A stretch of DNA of 64,000 bases from Phreatobacter stygius (GCF_005144885.1 NZ_CP039690.1:6932873-6996872), one strand, 5' to 3'. Positions 37,733-45,886 are shown, counted from the stretch's first letter. Translations and numbers: made by a program. The notes: generated from the letters alone by a model not told the origin.

Positions 37733-38071
37733 TCACTTCGCCGCGGCGGCCTTGCCGAACACACCCTCGTAGGGCTTGTAGATTTCTTTCGCGAGATCCG
37801 AATAGAGCTCGCCGATCTTGGTGGCGCGGGCGACCGCGGTCTCGTAGGCCGACTTGACCAAGGTCGACTGCAGTTCGATCGCCTTGTCCAGGCTCTTCAC
37901 CGCGGCGAATTTCTCGACCGCCGCCGAGCTCTCCTCGAAAGATTTCTTGGCATAGTCGACAACCTCGGCGGTGATCGCCTGGTAGCCCTTGGTCACTGCG
38001 GTCAGGCTCTTGACGGTCCGGTCGAGGCCGTCTTTGCCAAGCTTCTGCACGTCATCGAAATTCTGCAACAT
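37733..38071 (-). CDS. Phasin family protein
   Basis: 112-residue helical protein starting MLQNFDDVQKLGKDG. Phasins coat polyhydroxybutyrate granules. The pattern FAAVKSLDKAIELQSTLVKSAYETAVARATKIGELYSDLAKE spans residues 52-93, typical of the Phasin_2 family in alphaproteobacteria. The upstream in-frame extension to 38128 is basic and unlike phasins, so the 38071 ATG is chosen. A perfect TTGC-N3-GCAA palindrome upstream may bind the PHB regulator PhaR. Confidence 0.93.
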   Translation of the reverse strand: MLQNFDDVQKLGKDGLDRTVKSLTAVTKGYQAITAEVVDYAKKSFEESSAAVEKFAAVKSLDKAIELQSTLVKSAYETAVARATKIGELYSDLAKEIYKPYEGVFGKAAAAK

Positions 38072-38510
38072 GACATGGCTCCTGCGGCGGCTGCGCCGCT
38101 TTGGTTTAATTTTCCGCCAGGACGACAAACCCGGAAGACATATGTCCCCTAGCCGTCTTGCTGCACTGCGTCAATCACGCCTTTGCATCGCAACATGAGG
38201 AATATCAACGCTCTAAGACTGATCGAGCGATCAGCGTGCCGGCTTCAATTCGCAACTCCGCCTGATTCGCTTAACCAACTGGCAACCGCGACGCATTACC
38301 GTCTGCCTCACGTTCCCGTAATCGACGGGGGCGGCGTGAAGAGTACGGCTGCGTATCGCCGATAGTGGTGTTGCGTCGCCGGCGGCCCTTAACCGGGGTC
38401 GTCGGTTGCGCAAAGCCGGTCGAGCCGCGCCTGACCTCCAAACGCGAGGGACAGGGACGCGGACCGGTCGCCAGAAGGCACCCCGGCCGCCTGCAGTCAG
38501 GGGTGGTGCA
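38072..38510. other. 439-base divergent intergenic region, phasin / dacC-like
   Basis: No convincing ORF, tRNA or terminator is seen. It must hold the promoters of the phasin gene (minus) and the carboxypeptidase gene (plus). The palindrome at 38183-38193 is the only clear element. A TTGACG on the minus strand at 38174-38169 could be a -35 for the phasin gene, but no good -10 follows at normal spacing. Confidence 0.5.
38183..38193. promoter_or_regulatory. Candidate PhaR-type operator
   Basis: TTGCATCGCAA is a perfect interrupted palindrome (TTGC-N3-GCAA) 112 bases upstream of the phasin start. PhaR repressors of PHB metabolism in alphaproteobacteria recognise TGC-N3/4-GCA-type sites, so the match in front of a phasin gene is suggestive. 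It overlaps no coding sequence. Confidence 0.4.
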
Positions 38511-40082
38511 ATGGCGACCACAATCGGCGCCGGTCGGACCGGATCGGGACGTATTTTCCGGCAGATCGCCGCGATGGCCGTCACCGCAGGTTTGATTGCC
38601 AGCGCCCTGCCGAGCCAGGTCGAGGCTCGCCCGCGCCGTTACGACGGCTACATGCCGGCCTATGCGGCCATCGTCATCGATGCCAAGACCGGCCAGGCGC
38701 TGCATTCCGAAGCCGCCGACGCCCACCGTTTTCCCGCGTCCGTCACCAAGGTGATGACGCTTTATGTCCTGTTCGAACAGATCGAAGCCGGCCGCTTCTC
38801 GCTGCAGTCGCCGCTGCGCGTCTCGGCGGAGGCCGCCAGCCAGCCGCCCTCGAAGATCGGCGTGCGTGCCGGTTCCACCATTACGGTCGAGGAGGCGATC
38901 CGCGCGCTGGTGACCAAATCGGCCAATGATGTCGCCGTGGTCATCGCCGAGAACATTGCCGGCGACGAGGAGCGTTTCGCCAGCCTGATGACCCGCCGCG
39001 CGCGCGCCATCGGCATGAGCCGCACCACGTTCCGCAACGCCTCCGGCCTGCCGGATGCCGAACAGATGACCACCGCGCGCGACCTCGCGACGCTCGGCCG
39101 GGCGATCCAGGATCATTTCCCGCGCTACTGGAGCTATTTCCAGACCTATTCCTTCGCCTATCGCGGCGTGAACCACCGCAATCACAACCATCTGCTCGGC
39201 CGCGTCCAGGGCGTCGACGGCATCAAGACCGGCTATACCCGCGCCTCCGGCTTCAATCTCCTGACCTCGGCGCGCCGCGGCGACCGGCAGCTCGTCGCCG
39301 TCGTCCTCGGCGGCCGTTCGGGCGGCTGGCGCGATGCCCGCATGCGGCAGCTGCTGGAAGCCAATTTCCCGCAGGCCTTTGCCGGCCGCCGCACCGCCCC
39401 GATGGTGGCGCGCGCCAGCGAACCGGAGAACCGCGCGCCGACACGCATCGCGGTCGCGGCCCAGGTGCCGGTGCCCGGACGGCGCCAGCCGATCGCCGCC
39501 CCGATGCCGATCACGCCGATGGCCGCGGCCGTCGTCGCCGCCGGCCAGACCCGTGGCGGTGCCTCATCCGGTGCTTCCGCCGCGGCGCCGGTCACCGCCA
39601 GCGCCCAGGCGCCGCGCCAGGTCATCCGCGAAGAGACCGCCCCGGCGCCGGTCGCCGCCTCGCTCGCCGCGGCGAATGCCTATGCCGCCACCCTGCCCGG
39701 CAATCCCAATCCGCGCCCCGGCGTGCTCGGCCAGCTGCATTCCTCGCAGCTGACCACCGCTTCGGTGTCGCCGCGCTCGGTTCAGATGGCCTCGGCGTCG
39801 GGCCAGACGCCGCAGACCGAGGTCCTGCCCCAGCGCCGCGGCGAATGGTCGATCCAGCTCGGCGCCTTCCCGACCGAAGCCGCCGCCCAGGCGACGCTGA
39901 AGGAAGCCCGCGAGACCACCGGCCGCCAGCTCGGCTCGGCCGATCCCTATACCGAGCGTGTCGAGCGCAGCGGCATGACGCTGGTCCGCGCCCGCTTCGC
40001 CGGCTTCGATCGCGCCAGCGCCGACGCCGCCTGCCGGGTGCTGAAGAACAACGACTACGACTGCATGCTGGTCCGCAACTAA
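38511..40082 (+). CDS. D-alanyl-D-alanine carboxypeptidase with C-terminal SPOR domain
   Basis: 523 residues, exported (hydrophobic AAMAVTAGLIASALPSQVEA, cleavage near residue 38). The S11 penicillin-binding core has SxxK in FPASVTKVM, SxN in TKSANDVAV and KTG in GIKTGYTRASG, so it should trim peptidoglycan pentapeptides. An Ala/Pro-rich linker of about 130 residues leads to a SPOR domain (from about 445: GEWSIQLGAFPTEAAAQATL), which binds denuded septal glycan and would target the enzyme to division sites. ATG at 38511; the open frame upstream to 38406 is not homologous. Confidence 0.94.
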   Translation: MATTIGAGRTGSGRIFRQIAAMAVTAGLIASALPSQVEARPRRYDGYMPAYAAIVIDAKTGQALHSEAADAHRFPASVTKVMTLYVLFEQIEAGRFSLQSPLRVSAEAASQPPSKIGVRAGSTITVEEAIRALVTKSANDVAVVIAENIAGDEERFASLMTRRARAIGMSRTTFRNASGLPDAEQMTTARDLATLGRAIQDHFPRYWSYFQTYSFAYRGVNHRNHNHLLGRVQGVDGIKTGYTRASGFNLLTSARRGDRQLVAVVLGGRSGGWRDARMRQLLEANFPQAFAGRRTAPMVARASEPENRAPTRIAVAAQVPVPGRRQPIAAPMPITPMAAAVVAAGQTRGGASSGASAAAPVTASAQAPRQVIREETAPAPVAASLAAANAYAATLPGNPNPRPGVLGQLHSSQLTTASVSPRSVQMASASGQTPQTEVLPQRRGEWSIQLGAFPTEAAAQATLKEARETTGRQLGSADPYTERVERSGMTLVRARFAGFDRASADAACRVLKNNDYDCMLVRN

Positions 40083-40112
40083 AGCGGATCCGACGAAGCC
40101 CGGATGAATGTG

Positions 40113-40832
40113 TCAGGAGTTCCGGCGATGGTTGTCCAGGAGAATGTCCTTGGCCTGGTTGACGCGGGAAGCGAGCCACGTCGAGCCCCCTTGGTCGGGG
40201 TGCAGTTTCTTCATGAGCGTACGGTGCGCGCCACGGATGGCCTGCTCGTCCGCCCCCGGCTGAAGGCCAAGGATCTGGTAGGCCTCCTCTTTGGTCATCG
40301 CGCTCGAAGCCGGCGGGCCGCTTTGCCCCGCACCCGCATTGCCCTCAGCGTTTTCACGCCAGCGGGGGTCTCGGCGGTCAAGATAAGCTTCGAGTAGAGC
40401 CGCGCTCTCGCCGTCGATCTCGGCGAAAGCCTGCAACAGGCGGGCGATCGGGATCTGTTCCAGCGTCTGGCCGGCGAGCGAGCCGGCGACGAACCGGCCG
40501 GACATCCGGCCGGTATCGAGATCGAGCTCCATCTCGACGAAACGCGAACGCACGCTGGAGGTCTGGCGCGGCGTCTTGGTGCCGGCCTGACCCCAGCCGC
40601 CGAGCATGCCCTGGCCCGGGATCAGGCCGAGCAAGGTGGCGCCGGCGATCGCCGCGGGAATCGCCAGCTCCCACTGGCCGCGGGTCAGCAGAAACAGCCC
40701 GAAAACGATCGCCGCGACGCCGCCGATCTTGCGCATCTGCGCCGACAGCCATTTCGGATTGGCGCCGAGAATGGCGTTGAGACCGCCGGAGAAGACGATC
40801 AGCGCAATCACGCCTGCGATGAAATAGGTCAT
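40113..40832 (-). CDS. Membrane-anchored J-domain protein
   Basis: 239 residues. The N-terminal part has two hydrophobic segments (about 2-22 and 37-85, the second with a short break), then a soluble region. A C-terminal J-domain (from about 178: MTKEEAYQILGLQPGADEQAIRGAHRTLMKKLHPDQGG) carries the HPD motif needed to stimulate DnaK. This layout resembles DjlA-like and other rhizobial membrane J-proteins. It is 25 bases downstream of the VWA gene, so the two form an operon, and it is convergent with the carboxypeptidase gene. Confidence 0.88.
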   Translation of the reverse strand: MTYFIAGVIALIVFSGGLNAILGANPKWLSAQMRKIGGVAAIVFGLFLLTRGQWELAIPAAIAGATLLGLIPGQGMLGGWGQAGTKTPRQTSSVRSRFVEMELDLDTGRMSGRFVAGSLAGQTLEQIPIARLLQAFAEIDGESAALLEAYLDRRDPRWRENAEGNAGAGQSGPPASSAMTKEEAYQILGLQPGADEQAIRGAHRTLMKKLHPDQGGSTWLASRVNQAKDILLDNHRRNS

Positions 40833-40857
40833 GGCGCGGATCTCATGCGAACTTGGC

Positions 40858-41598
40858 TCACTTCATTTGCCCGAGCAGCAGCTGGGCACCGCGCGCGCCC
40901 TTGGCCGACGCATCGGTCAAGGCGGCGCGCCCGCCCGAGGCGAAGATCGCCACCGCCTTGAGCAGTTCGGCGAGCTGGGCTGCCGCCCCCGGGTCGAACC
41001 GGGCATAGGCTCCGCGGGTGATCCGCGCAATCTCCCGATAGGCCTGCTCGGCCGAGGGATCGCCACCTTCCTGGAACAGGAAGACCGGCACATTGGCAAG
41101 CCCCAGCCGTCCGGCCTTGGCGCAAAGATCGTCCAGGCTCTCCTCCATGGCGTCGCCGACATAGACCAGGGCATGGATCCTCTTGTCGCTCGCCTCCTCG
41201 GCGGCGTGGCTGAGCACGCGTCCGATCTGGGTCTGTCCGCCGACACACTGGATCTTCTGCATCAGCCCGGCGAGCTGGCCGGCTTGCGCCACCCAGCCGG
41301 AAGCGCGGCATTCGCCGACCCCGCGAAAGAAGACCAGCTGGATGTCGAGCGATCCGACCTTGGCGGCTTCGGTGAACATCTGGCCCTGGATCGCGCAGGC
41401 CATGTCCCACATCGGCTGGCGGCTCATCGTCGCGTCGAGCGCGAAGATCAGCCGGCCGCGCTCGCCGGCGACCTTCGGCCGGCCGACCGCCGCCGCGGTC
41501 TTGAGGAAAGCGGAAATATCTGCGGCACCCGCGGTCGGCACGCTGCCGGCCTTGGCCTTGGAGGGATCGACGATACCTGAGGGATCTTTGGGACTCAT
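40858..41598 (-). CDS. VWA-domain protein of unknown function
   Basis: 246 residues, no signal peptide, probably cytoplasmic. The VWA-type fold is suggested by the central strand RLIFALDATMSRQPMWD with a MIDAS-like DATMS, followed by IQLVFFRGVGECRASGW, GGQTQIGRVL and IHALVYVGDAMEE. It is co-transcribed with the J-domain gene, suggesting a chaperone-linked role, but no enzymatic activity can be proposed. The upstream gap of 260 bases is divergent with the kelch gene. Confidence 0.75.
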   Translation of the reverse strand: MSPKDPSGIVDPSKAKAGSVPTAGAADISAFLKTAAAVGRPKVAGERGRLIFALDATMSRQPMWDMACAIQGQMFTEAAKVGSLDIQLVFFRGVGECRASGWVAQAGQLAGLMQKIQCVGGQTQIGRVLSHAAEEASDKRIHALVYVGDAMEESLDDLCAKAGRLGLANVPVFLFQEGGDPSAEQAYREIARITRGAYARFDPGAAAQLAELLKAVAIFASGGRAALTDASAKGARGAQLLLGQMK

Positions 41599-41858
41599 GC
41601 CCTTGAATCTGGCGCAGCCGCGGTTGAATGCAAGCCGTCAGGCGGTCGCGGGGCTTGATACCCCATGTGTTTCTTTGCCCCACCATCCGGCGCGAGGCGA
41701 CACAAGCGCCTGTGGCCGCGCGAATTCGTGATTGGCATTCATGCCTGGCGCAAACGATTTCATTGGCGATTTCTCCTTTGGCATATGACGATCACTCCGC
41801 TTTTGGCCTGCCGCGACGTCGCTCGGCCGGCAGTCCTTGCCCGCGAGGAGGTCTCCCG

Positions 41859-42935
41859 ATGGCTCATCTGTCCCGCCGCTTCATGGTTGCCGGCGGCCTT
41901 GCCGTTTTCACCAGCCCGGTCCTGGCCCAGCACCAGCATCACCAGGGCCAGTTCGAGCGCCTGAGCCAGCCAGGCAGGGTCGACCTGCCGGCGATCCATC
42001 ACGAACAGGTGGTCAGCGATAGCCCCGCGCCGAAAGCCGCGACCCAGGGGCGCTGGATCGATCGTGCGCCGCTGCCCGTCCCGCGCACCGAAATGGCCTG
42101 GGGCGCCGAGCGCCAGGGCAAGATGCACCTGGTCGGCGGTTATGCCGAACAGCGCGTCGACCGGCAGTATCACCACGTCTATGACGCCGCGGCCAACCGC
42201 TGGATCGCCGCCGCCGAGCTGCCGCGCGGCGCCAACCATGTCGGCGTCGCGGTCGCCGGCAACCGGCTCTACGCCATTGGCGGCTTCATCGAGCAGAACC
42301 GCACGCCCCATGCCGACTGTTTCGTCTATGGCGTCGATGGCGACACCTGGTCGAAGATCCGGCCCCTGCCCGAGGCCTGCGGCGCCATGGCCTGCGTGAC
42401 CATTGGCGATACGGTCCATGCCATCGGCGGCGCGGTCGGCAACAGTTTCGAGAACCGGAAGTCGATCGACTGGCACCTGGTCTACGACCCGAAGGACGAC
42501 AGCTGGACCCGGCGCGCGCCGCTGTTCCTGGCGCGCGACCATACCGGCACCCTGGTGGTCAACGGCCTGATCCACGTCGTCGGCGGCCGGGTCGACAGCT
42601 TCCTGACCAATTCCAACCTGCACCACAGCTACGATCCGAAGACCGATCGCTGGACCGCGCGCACGCCCTTGCCCACCGCCCGCTCCGGCCACGGCGCGGT
42701 CTGGTACCGCAACCGCATCTTCGTCATGGGCGGCGAGGGCTGGAACCGGGTCTATGGCCAGAACGAGGCTTTCGACCCGGCCACCGACAAGTGGGAGTCC
42801 TATGCGCCCATGCTGACACCGCGCCACGGCACCGGCGCGGTGGTGGTCGGCGACGCCATCCATGTCGCCGGCGGCGGGCCGCAGATGGGCGGCGCCGTCA
42901 AGAGCGCCGTGCACGAGGCCTTCACGCTGGGATGA
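41859..42935 (+). CDS. Exported kelch-repeat protein with Tat-type signal
   Basis: 358 residues. The N-terminus MAHLSRRFMVAGGLAVFTSPVLAQ has a twin-arginine motif (SRRFM) and a hydrophobic core, indicating Tat export. After a His/Gln-rich stretch (HQHHQGQ) come about five kelch repeats, recognisable as VGGYAE, AIGGFIE, AIGGAVG, VVGGRVD and VMGGEGW followed by W-containing strands, forming a beta-propeller. GAGGAGG lies 7 bases before the ATG at 41859. Neighbours do not indicate the role; the histidine-rich N-terminus could bind metal. Confidence 0.88.
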   Translation: MAHLSRRFMVAGGLAVFTSPVLAQHQHHQGQFERLSQPGRVDLPAIHHEQVVSDSPAPKAATQGRWIDRAPLPVPRTEMAWGAERQGKMHLVGGYAEQRVDRQYHHVYDAAANRWIAAAELPRGANHVGVAVAGNRLYAIGGFIEQNRTPHADCFVYGVDGDTWSKIRPLPEACGAMACVTIGDTVHAIGGAVGNSFENRKSIDWHLVYDPKDDSWTRRAPLFLARDHTGTLVVNGLIHVVGGRVDSFLTNSNLHHSYDPKTDRWTARTPLPTARSGHGAVWYRNRIFVMGGEGWNRVYGQNEAFDPATDKWESYAPMLTPRHGTGAVVVGDAIHVAGGGPQMGGAVKSAVHEAFTLG

Positions 42936-42959
42936 GCCGCCGCCGGCGGCCGGCCGGCG

Positions 42960-43280
42960 TTACTCCGGCGAGACCAGCTTCAGGCCGGCAATGCCGACGA
43001 CGATGAGCCCGATGCAGGCGAGCCGCAGAAGTTGCGCGGATTCGCCGAGCAGCGCGATGCCGAGAACGACCGTGCCGACAGTGCCGACGCCGGTCCAGAT
43101 CGCATAGGCCGTGCCGAGCGGCAGGGTCTTCAGCGCCAGGCCGAGCAGGCCCAGGCTGATGATCATGCTGACGATGGTCAACACCGTGGGGCCGAGCCGG
43201 GAAAAGCCGTCGGTATATTTCAGGCCGATGGCCCAGCCGATTTCGAACAGGCCGGCCAGCAATAGATAAACCCAGGCCAT
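42960..43280 (-). CDS. gdx: SMR-family guanidinium exporter (Gdx/SugE)
   Basis: 106 residues, four transmembrane helices. The sequence [23 protein letters not shown] contains the conserved Glu13 and the KYTDGF motif of the SugE/Gdx subgroup, which exports guanidinium in exchange for protons, rather than the multidrug EmrE subgroup. [17 protein letters not shown] is also subgroup-typical. The mRNA leader holds a two-hairpin ACGA-loop guanidine-II riboswitch and its own promoter, strongly supporting guanidinium as substrate. GGAGG is 7 bases before the ATG. Confidence 0.95.
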   Translation of the reverse strand: MAWVYLLLAGLFEIGWAIGLKYTDGFSRLGPTVLTIVSMIISLGLLGLALKTLPLGTAYAIWTGVGTVGTVVLGIALLGESAQLLRLACIGLIVVGIAGLKLVSPE

Positions 43281-43298
43281 GACAGAACCTCCGTCAAC

Positions 43299-43355
43299 GG
43301 CAGGGTCGTCCCTACCTCAATCTTTCAGGGGAAACGGCGAGGTCGTCCACGCCGT
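43299..43355 (-). promoter_or_regulatory. Guanidine-II (mini-ykkC) riboswitch
   Basis: On the minus strand two hairpins carry identical ACGA loops. P1 (43355-43334) has a 6-bp ACGGCG/CGCCGT stem, a T-T mismatch, and GG-ACGA-CC at the tip. P2 (43316-43299) has a 7-bp stem ending GGG-ACGA-CCC. The linker is 17 bases. Tandem ACGR-loop hairpins upstream of SugE-type genes define the mini-ykkC class, which binds guanidine at loop-loop contacts. P2 ends 6 bases before the gdx Shine-Dalgarno sequence, consistent with translational control. Confidence 0.93.
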
Positions 43356-43360
43356 CGTCT

Positions 43361-43389
43361 CAGATAGGCCGCCGGCGCCAGGAGTTCAA
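43361..43389 (-). promoter_or_regulatory. Promoter of the riboswitch-gdx transcript
   Basis: Minus-strand TTGAAC (43389-43384), 17-base spacer, TATCTG (43366-43361). The predicted start point near 43355 coincides with the 5' base of riboswitch hairpin P1, so the transcript would begin almost exactly at the aptamer. It lies between the proS stop at 43407 and the riboswitch. Confidence 0.65.
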
Positions 43390-43406
43390 CCGGGCGCGTT
43401 TGCGCC

Positions 43407-44738
43407 TCAGGCGGCAGCCCCAGTGACCCGCGCGACGAAATCCGCCGGGCTGAGCAGTTCGCGCTCGCCGGTATTGCGCATCTTCAGCTCGACCTTGCCT
43501 TCGGCCAGGCTGCGCGGGCCGATCATCACCTGGCAGGGAATGCCGATCAGGTCGGCGGTGGCGAATTTGGCGCCCGGCCGGTCGTCGCGGTCGTCATAGA
43601 GCACTTCGACGCCCTTGGCCGAGAGCGTGCGGTAGAGCTCCTCGCAAGCCGCGTCGACCGCGCTGTCGCCCTGCTTGAGGTTCAACAGCGCGACATCGAA
43701 GGGTGCCACCGCGGCCGGCCAGCGAATGCCGGCCTCGTCGTGGCTCGCCTCGATGATGGCGGCGACCACCCGCGACGGACCGATGCCGTAGGAGCCGCCG
43801 TGGACCGGCACCGGCTTGCCGTCGGGGCCCTGGACATGGGCGCCCATCGGCTCGGAATATTTGGTGCCGAAATAGAAGATATGGCCGACCTCGATGCCGC
43901 GCGCCGAAACCCGGCTCGCCTCTGGGATAGCGGCATAGGCCGTCTGGTCATGCATTTCCGAGGTCGCCGCATAAAGCCAGGTCCATTTGGCCACCGTCGC
44001 CTTCAGGGCGTCGGCATTGTCGAAATCCGTGTCGGCGCCCGGCACCTGGAAATCCAGGTAGTCGCGATGGCAGAAGACCTCCGATTCGCCGGTGTCGGCC
44101 AGGATGATGAATTCATGGCTGAGATCGCCGCCGATCGGGCCGGTATCGGCACGCATCGGGATCGCCTTCAGGCCCAGCCGCTCGAAGGTGCGCAGATAAG
44201 CGATGAACATCTTGTTGTAGGAATGGACGGCGCTGGCCTGGTCCAGGTCGAAGGAATAGGCATCCTTCATCAGGAACTCGCGCGAGCGCATGACGCCGAA
44301 GCGCGGGCGCACCTCGTCGCGGAACTTCCACTGGATGTGATAGAGGTTCAGCGGCAGGTCCTTGTAGGACTTCACATAGGCCCGGAAGATCTCGGTGATC
44401 ATTTCCTCATTGGTCGGGCCGAACAGCATTTCGCGGTCCTGCCGGTCCCTGATCCTGAGCATTTCCTTGCCATAGGCATCGTAGCGGCCGCTCTCGCGCC
44501 ACAGGTCGGCCGACTGGATGGTCGGCATCAGCAATTCGATCGCGCCGGAACGGTTCTGCTCCTCGCGAATGATCTTGCTGACCTTCTGCAGCACGCGGTG
44601 GCCAAGCGGCAGCCAGGCATAGATGCCGGCGCTTTCCTGGCGCACCATGCCGGCGCGCAGCATCAGCCGGTGCGAGACGATTTCGGCTTCTTTCGGCGTC
44701 TCGCGCAGGATCGGCAGGAAATAGCGGGACAGGCGCAT
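43407..44738 (-). CDS. proS: Prolyl-tRNA synthetase (short alphaproteobacterial form)
   Basis: Charges tRNA-Pro. 443 residues, start [15 protein letters not shown] at 44738. Class II motifs visible include [20 protein letters not shown], the motif 2 region [25 protein letters not shown] and motif 3 [10 protein letters not shown], then the anticodon-binding domain ([22 protein letters not shown]). It lacks the INS editing insertion of the longer bacterial enzyme, as usual in this class. An upstream open extension to 44942 is not homologous. It ends 52 bases before the gdx riboswitch. Confidence 0.97.
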   Translation of the reverse strand: MRLSRYFLPILRETPKEAEIVSHRLMLRAGMVRQESAGIYAWLPLGHRVLQKVSKIIREEQNRSGAIELLMPTIQSADLWRESGRYDAYGKEMLRIRDRQDREMLFGPTNEEMITEIFRAYVKSYKDLPLNLYHIQWKFRDEVRPRFGVMRSREFLMKDAYSFDLDQASAVHSYNKMFIAYLRTFERLGLKAIPMRADTGPIGGDLSHEFIILADTGESEVFCHRDYLDFQVPGADTDFDNADALKATVAKWTWLYAATSEMHDQTAYAAIPEASRVSARGIEVGHIFYFGTKYSEPMGAHVQGPDGKPVPVHGGSYGIGPSRVVAAIIEASHDEAGIRWPAAVAPFDVALLNLKQGDSAVDAACEELYRTLSAKGVEVLYDDRDDRPGAKFATADLIGIPCQVMIGPRSLAEGKVELKMRNTGERELLSPADFVARVTGAAA

Positions 44739-44771
44739 CGAAGACCTCTGAAGCACACGCAAGAGACAAAC

Positions 44772-44788
44772 GGCGCCGAAATGGCGCC
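44772..44788 (-). promoter_or_regulatory. GC hairpin in the proS leader
   Basis: GGCGCC (44772-44777) and GGCGCC (44783-44788) form a 6-bp stem with a 5-base loop, followed on the minus strand by GTTTGTCTCTT. It lies 34 bases upstream of the proS start. It might be a weak attenuator or a leader stem; no T-box features (specifier loop, TGGN bulge) are seen. Confidence 0.25.
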
Positions 44789-44908
44789 GCGGATCGGATA
44801 AGGCTGAAGCGGCCGGACGACCGCAGTGCGGGAGCGGACTTGACCTGTTTTTGGCCGATTTCGCAAGGGCGAAGCCGGCAGTCCAGCCCGAGTGGATCGG
44901 CAAGCACC

Positions 44909-44939
44909 AAAAAGAAAAGGCGGGATCAAAGATCCCGCC
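44909..44939 (-). terminator. Strong intrinsic terminator
   Basis: Minus strand: GGCGGGATC (44939-44931), loop TTT, GATCCCGCC (44927-44919), then TTTTCTTTTT (44918-44909). A perfect 9-bp stem with a T-tract. It ends either the candidate small RNA or the rnj-mce-DUF1467 message and isolates proS, which must have its own promoter in 44739-44908. Confidence 0.92.
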
Positions 44940-45120
44940 CATTCCAGGTTATGCATCAGAGATTCCTTGTCGTCGCGGTTCATCGCGCCGAAAGTCTCTT
45001 CCTTGATTAACCCATGACGGACGTCCCGATGGACGCCACACCTTAGGGGGTCTTCCTCCCAAGACCTGAGCCACGAGACCTTCCCTCTTCGTCGAAGGGG
45101 CCTCTTTCTTTGCAGCAAGG
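44909..45120 (-). ncRNA. Candidate structured small RNA, family not recognised
   Basis: A gene-free stretch between DUF1467 and proS folds into clear local hairpins on the minus strand: CTTC-GAC-GAAG (45097-45087), GGTCTT-GGGAGG-AAGACC (45066-45049) and CGTCC-ATCG-GGACG (45035-45022). AAGGTCTC and GAGACTTT can pair at longer range. It ends in a 9-bp terminator with a T-tract. TTGATG at 45154-45149 with TCTAGC 18 bases downstream could be its promoter. No 6S, SRP, RNase P or tmRNA consensus was recognised. The alternative is a long structured 3' UTR of the rnj-mce-DUF1467 mRNA. Confidence 0.45.
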
Positions 45121-45212
45121 GGACGCTAGACGACCAAAATTCGTTTGTCATCAACTTGTGCAGTTGGTGGCGAAAAAAAGTGCACCATAGGACCCTCGGA
45201 AGAATACGTATT

Positions 45213-45485
45213 TCACCCTGCGGCAGGTCTCGGCAGGAGCGGAATGTTCTCCAGGGTCAGGAAGCCGCCGACATAATTGATGTAGAACAGGCTGAACAGC
45301 ACACTCGCCACCACCGTCGTCCAGATGATGTTGCGCAGCATATGGTGGTGCGCCGGCGCGCCGCGCTCGGTGCCCGGAACCACCCGGCCCTCCTCGATCT
45401 GCGAGCGCACGCCGAAGGGCAGGACCACGAACAGCGTGGTCCACCAGATGATGAAAAAGATCGCGATGCTGCTGATGAGGCTCAT
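45213..45485 (-). CDS. DUF1467 membrane protein
   Basis: 90-residue protein with two transmembrane segments (residues 5-24 and about 50-72), beginning MSLISSIAIFFIIWWTTLFVVLPFGVRSQ, the conserved opening of DUF1467. The ATG overlaps the mce stop (ATGA). This position between mce and proS is widespread in alphaproteobacteria. Function unknown. Confidence 0.93.
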   Translation of the reverse strand: MSLISSIAIFFIIWWTTLFVVLPFGVRSQIEEGRVVPGTERGAPAHHHMLRNIIWTTVVASVLFSLFYINYVGGFLTLENIPLLPRPAAG

Positions 45486-45886
45486 GCCTGTTCAAGCTCC
45501 ACGAGAGTGCCGCAGAAGTCCTTCGGATGCAGGAATAGCACAGGCTTGTCATGTGCGCCGATTTTCGGTTCGCCGTCGCCCAGCACGCGCGCGCCCTGCG
45601 CCTTCAATTGGTCGCGCGCGGCGATGATGTCGTCGACCTCGTAGCAGACATGGTGGATGCCGCCATCGGGGTTCTTGTCGAGGAACTTGCCGATCGGGCT
45701 GTCGGCCCCGAGCGGCTCCAGGAGCTCGATCTTGGTGTTGGGCAGTTCGATGAACACCACGGTGACGCCATGCGCGGCCTGCACGCTCGGCGGGGTCACC
45801 TTGGCGCCCAGCGTGTCGCGATAGACCGCCGTTGCCTTCTCGAGGTCGCGCACCGCGATGGCGACATGGTTCAAACGCCCGATCAT
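45482..45886 (-). CDS. mce: Methylmalonyl-CoA epimerase
   Basis: Vicinal-oxygen-chelate enzyme interconverting the R and S epimers of methylmalonyl-CoA in propionyl-CoA metabolism. 134 residues starting MIGRLNHVAIAVRDLEKA. Metal ligands are visible as the His in LNHVAIAV, the Glu in KIELLEPLG, the His in GGIHHVCYEV, and the Glu in GTLVELEQ. The open frame upstream to 46033 overlaps the rnj end and is not homologous. It follows rnj by 101 bases. Confidence 0.95.
   Translation of the reverse strand: MIGRLNHVAIAVRDLEKATAVYRDTLGAKVTPPSVQAAHGVTVVFIELPNTKIELLEPLGADSPIGKFLDKNPDGGIHHVCYEVDDIIAARDQLKAQGARVLGDGEPKIGAHDKPVLFLHPKDFCGTLVELEQA

Noticed and set aside
42936-42959. GC-rich palindrome between the kelch gene and gdx as terminator
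   Set aside because: The stem is possible, but neither strand has a T-tract, and the low-complexity GCC/GGC run makes chance complementarity likely.
44739-44908. T-box leader upstream of proS
   Set aside because: No specifier loop, AG-bulge or TGGN antiterminator sequence; only a small GC hairpin. T-boxes are also rare in Proteobacteria.
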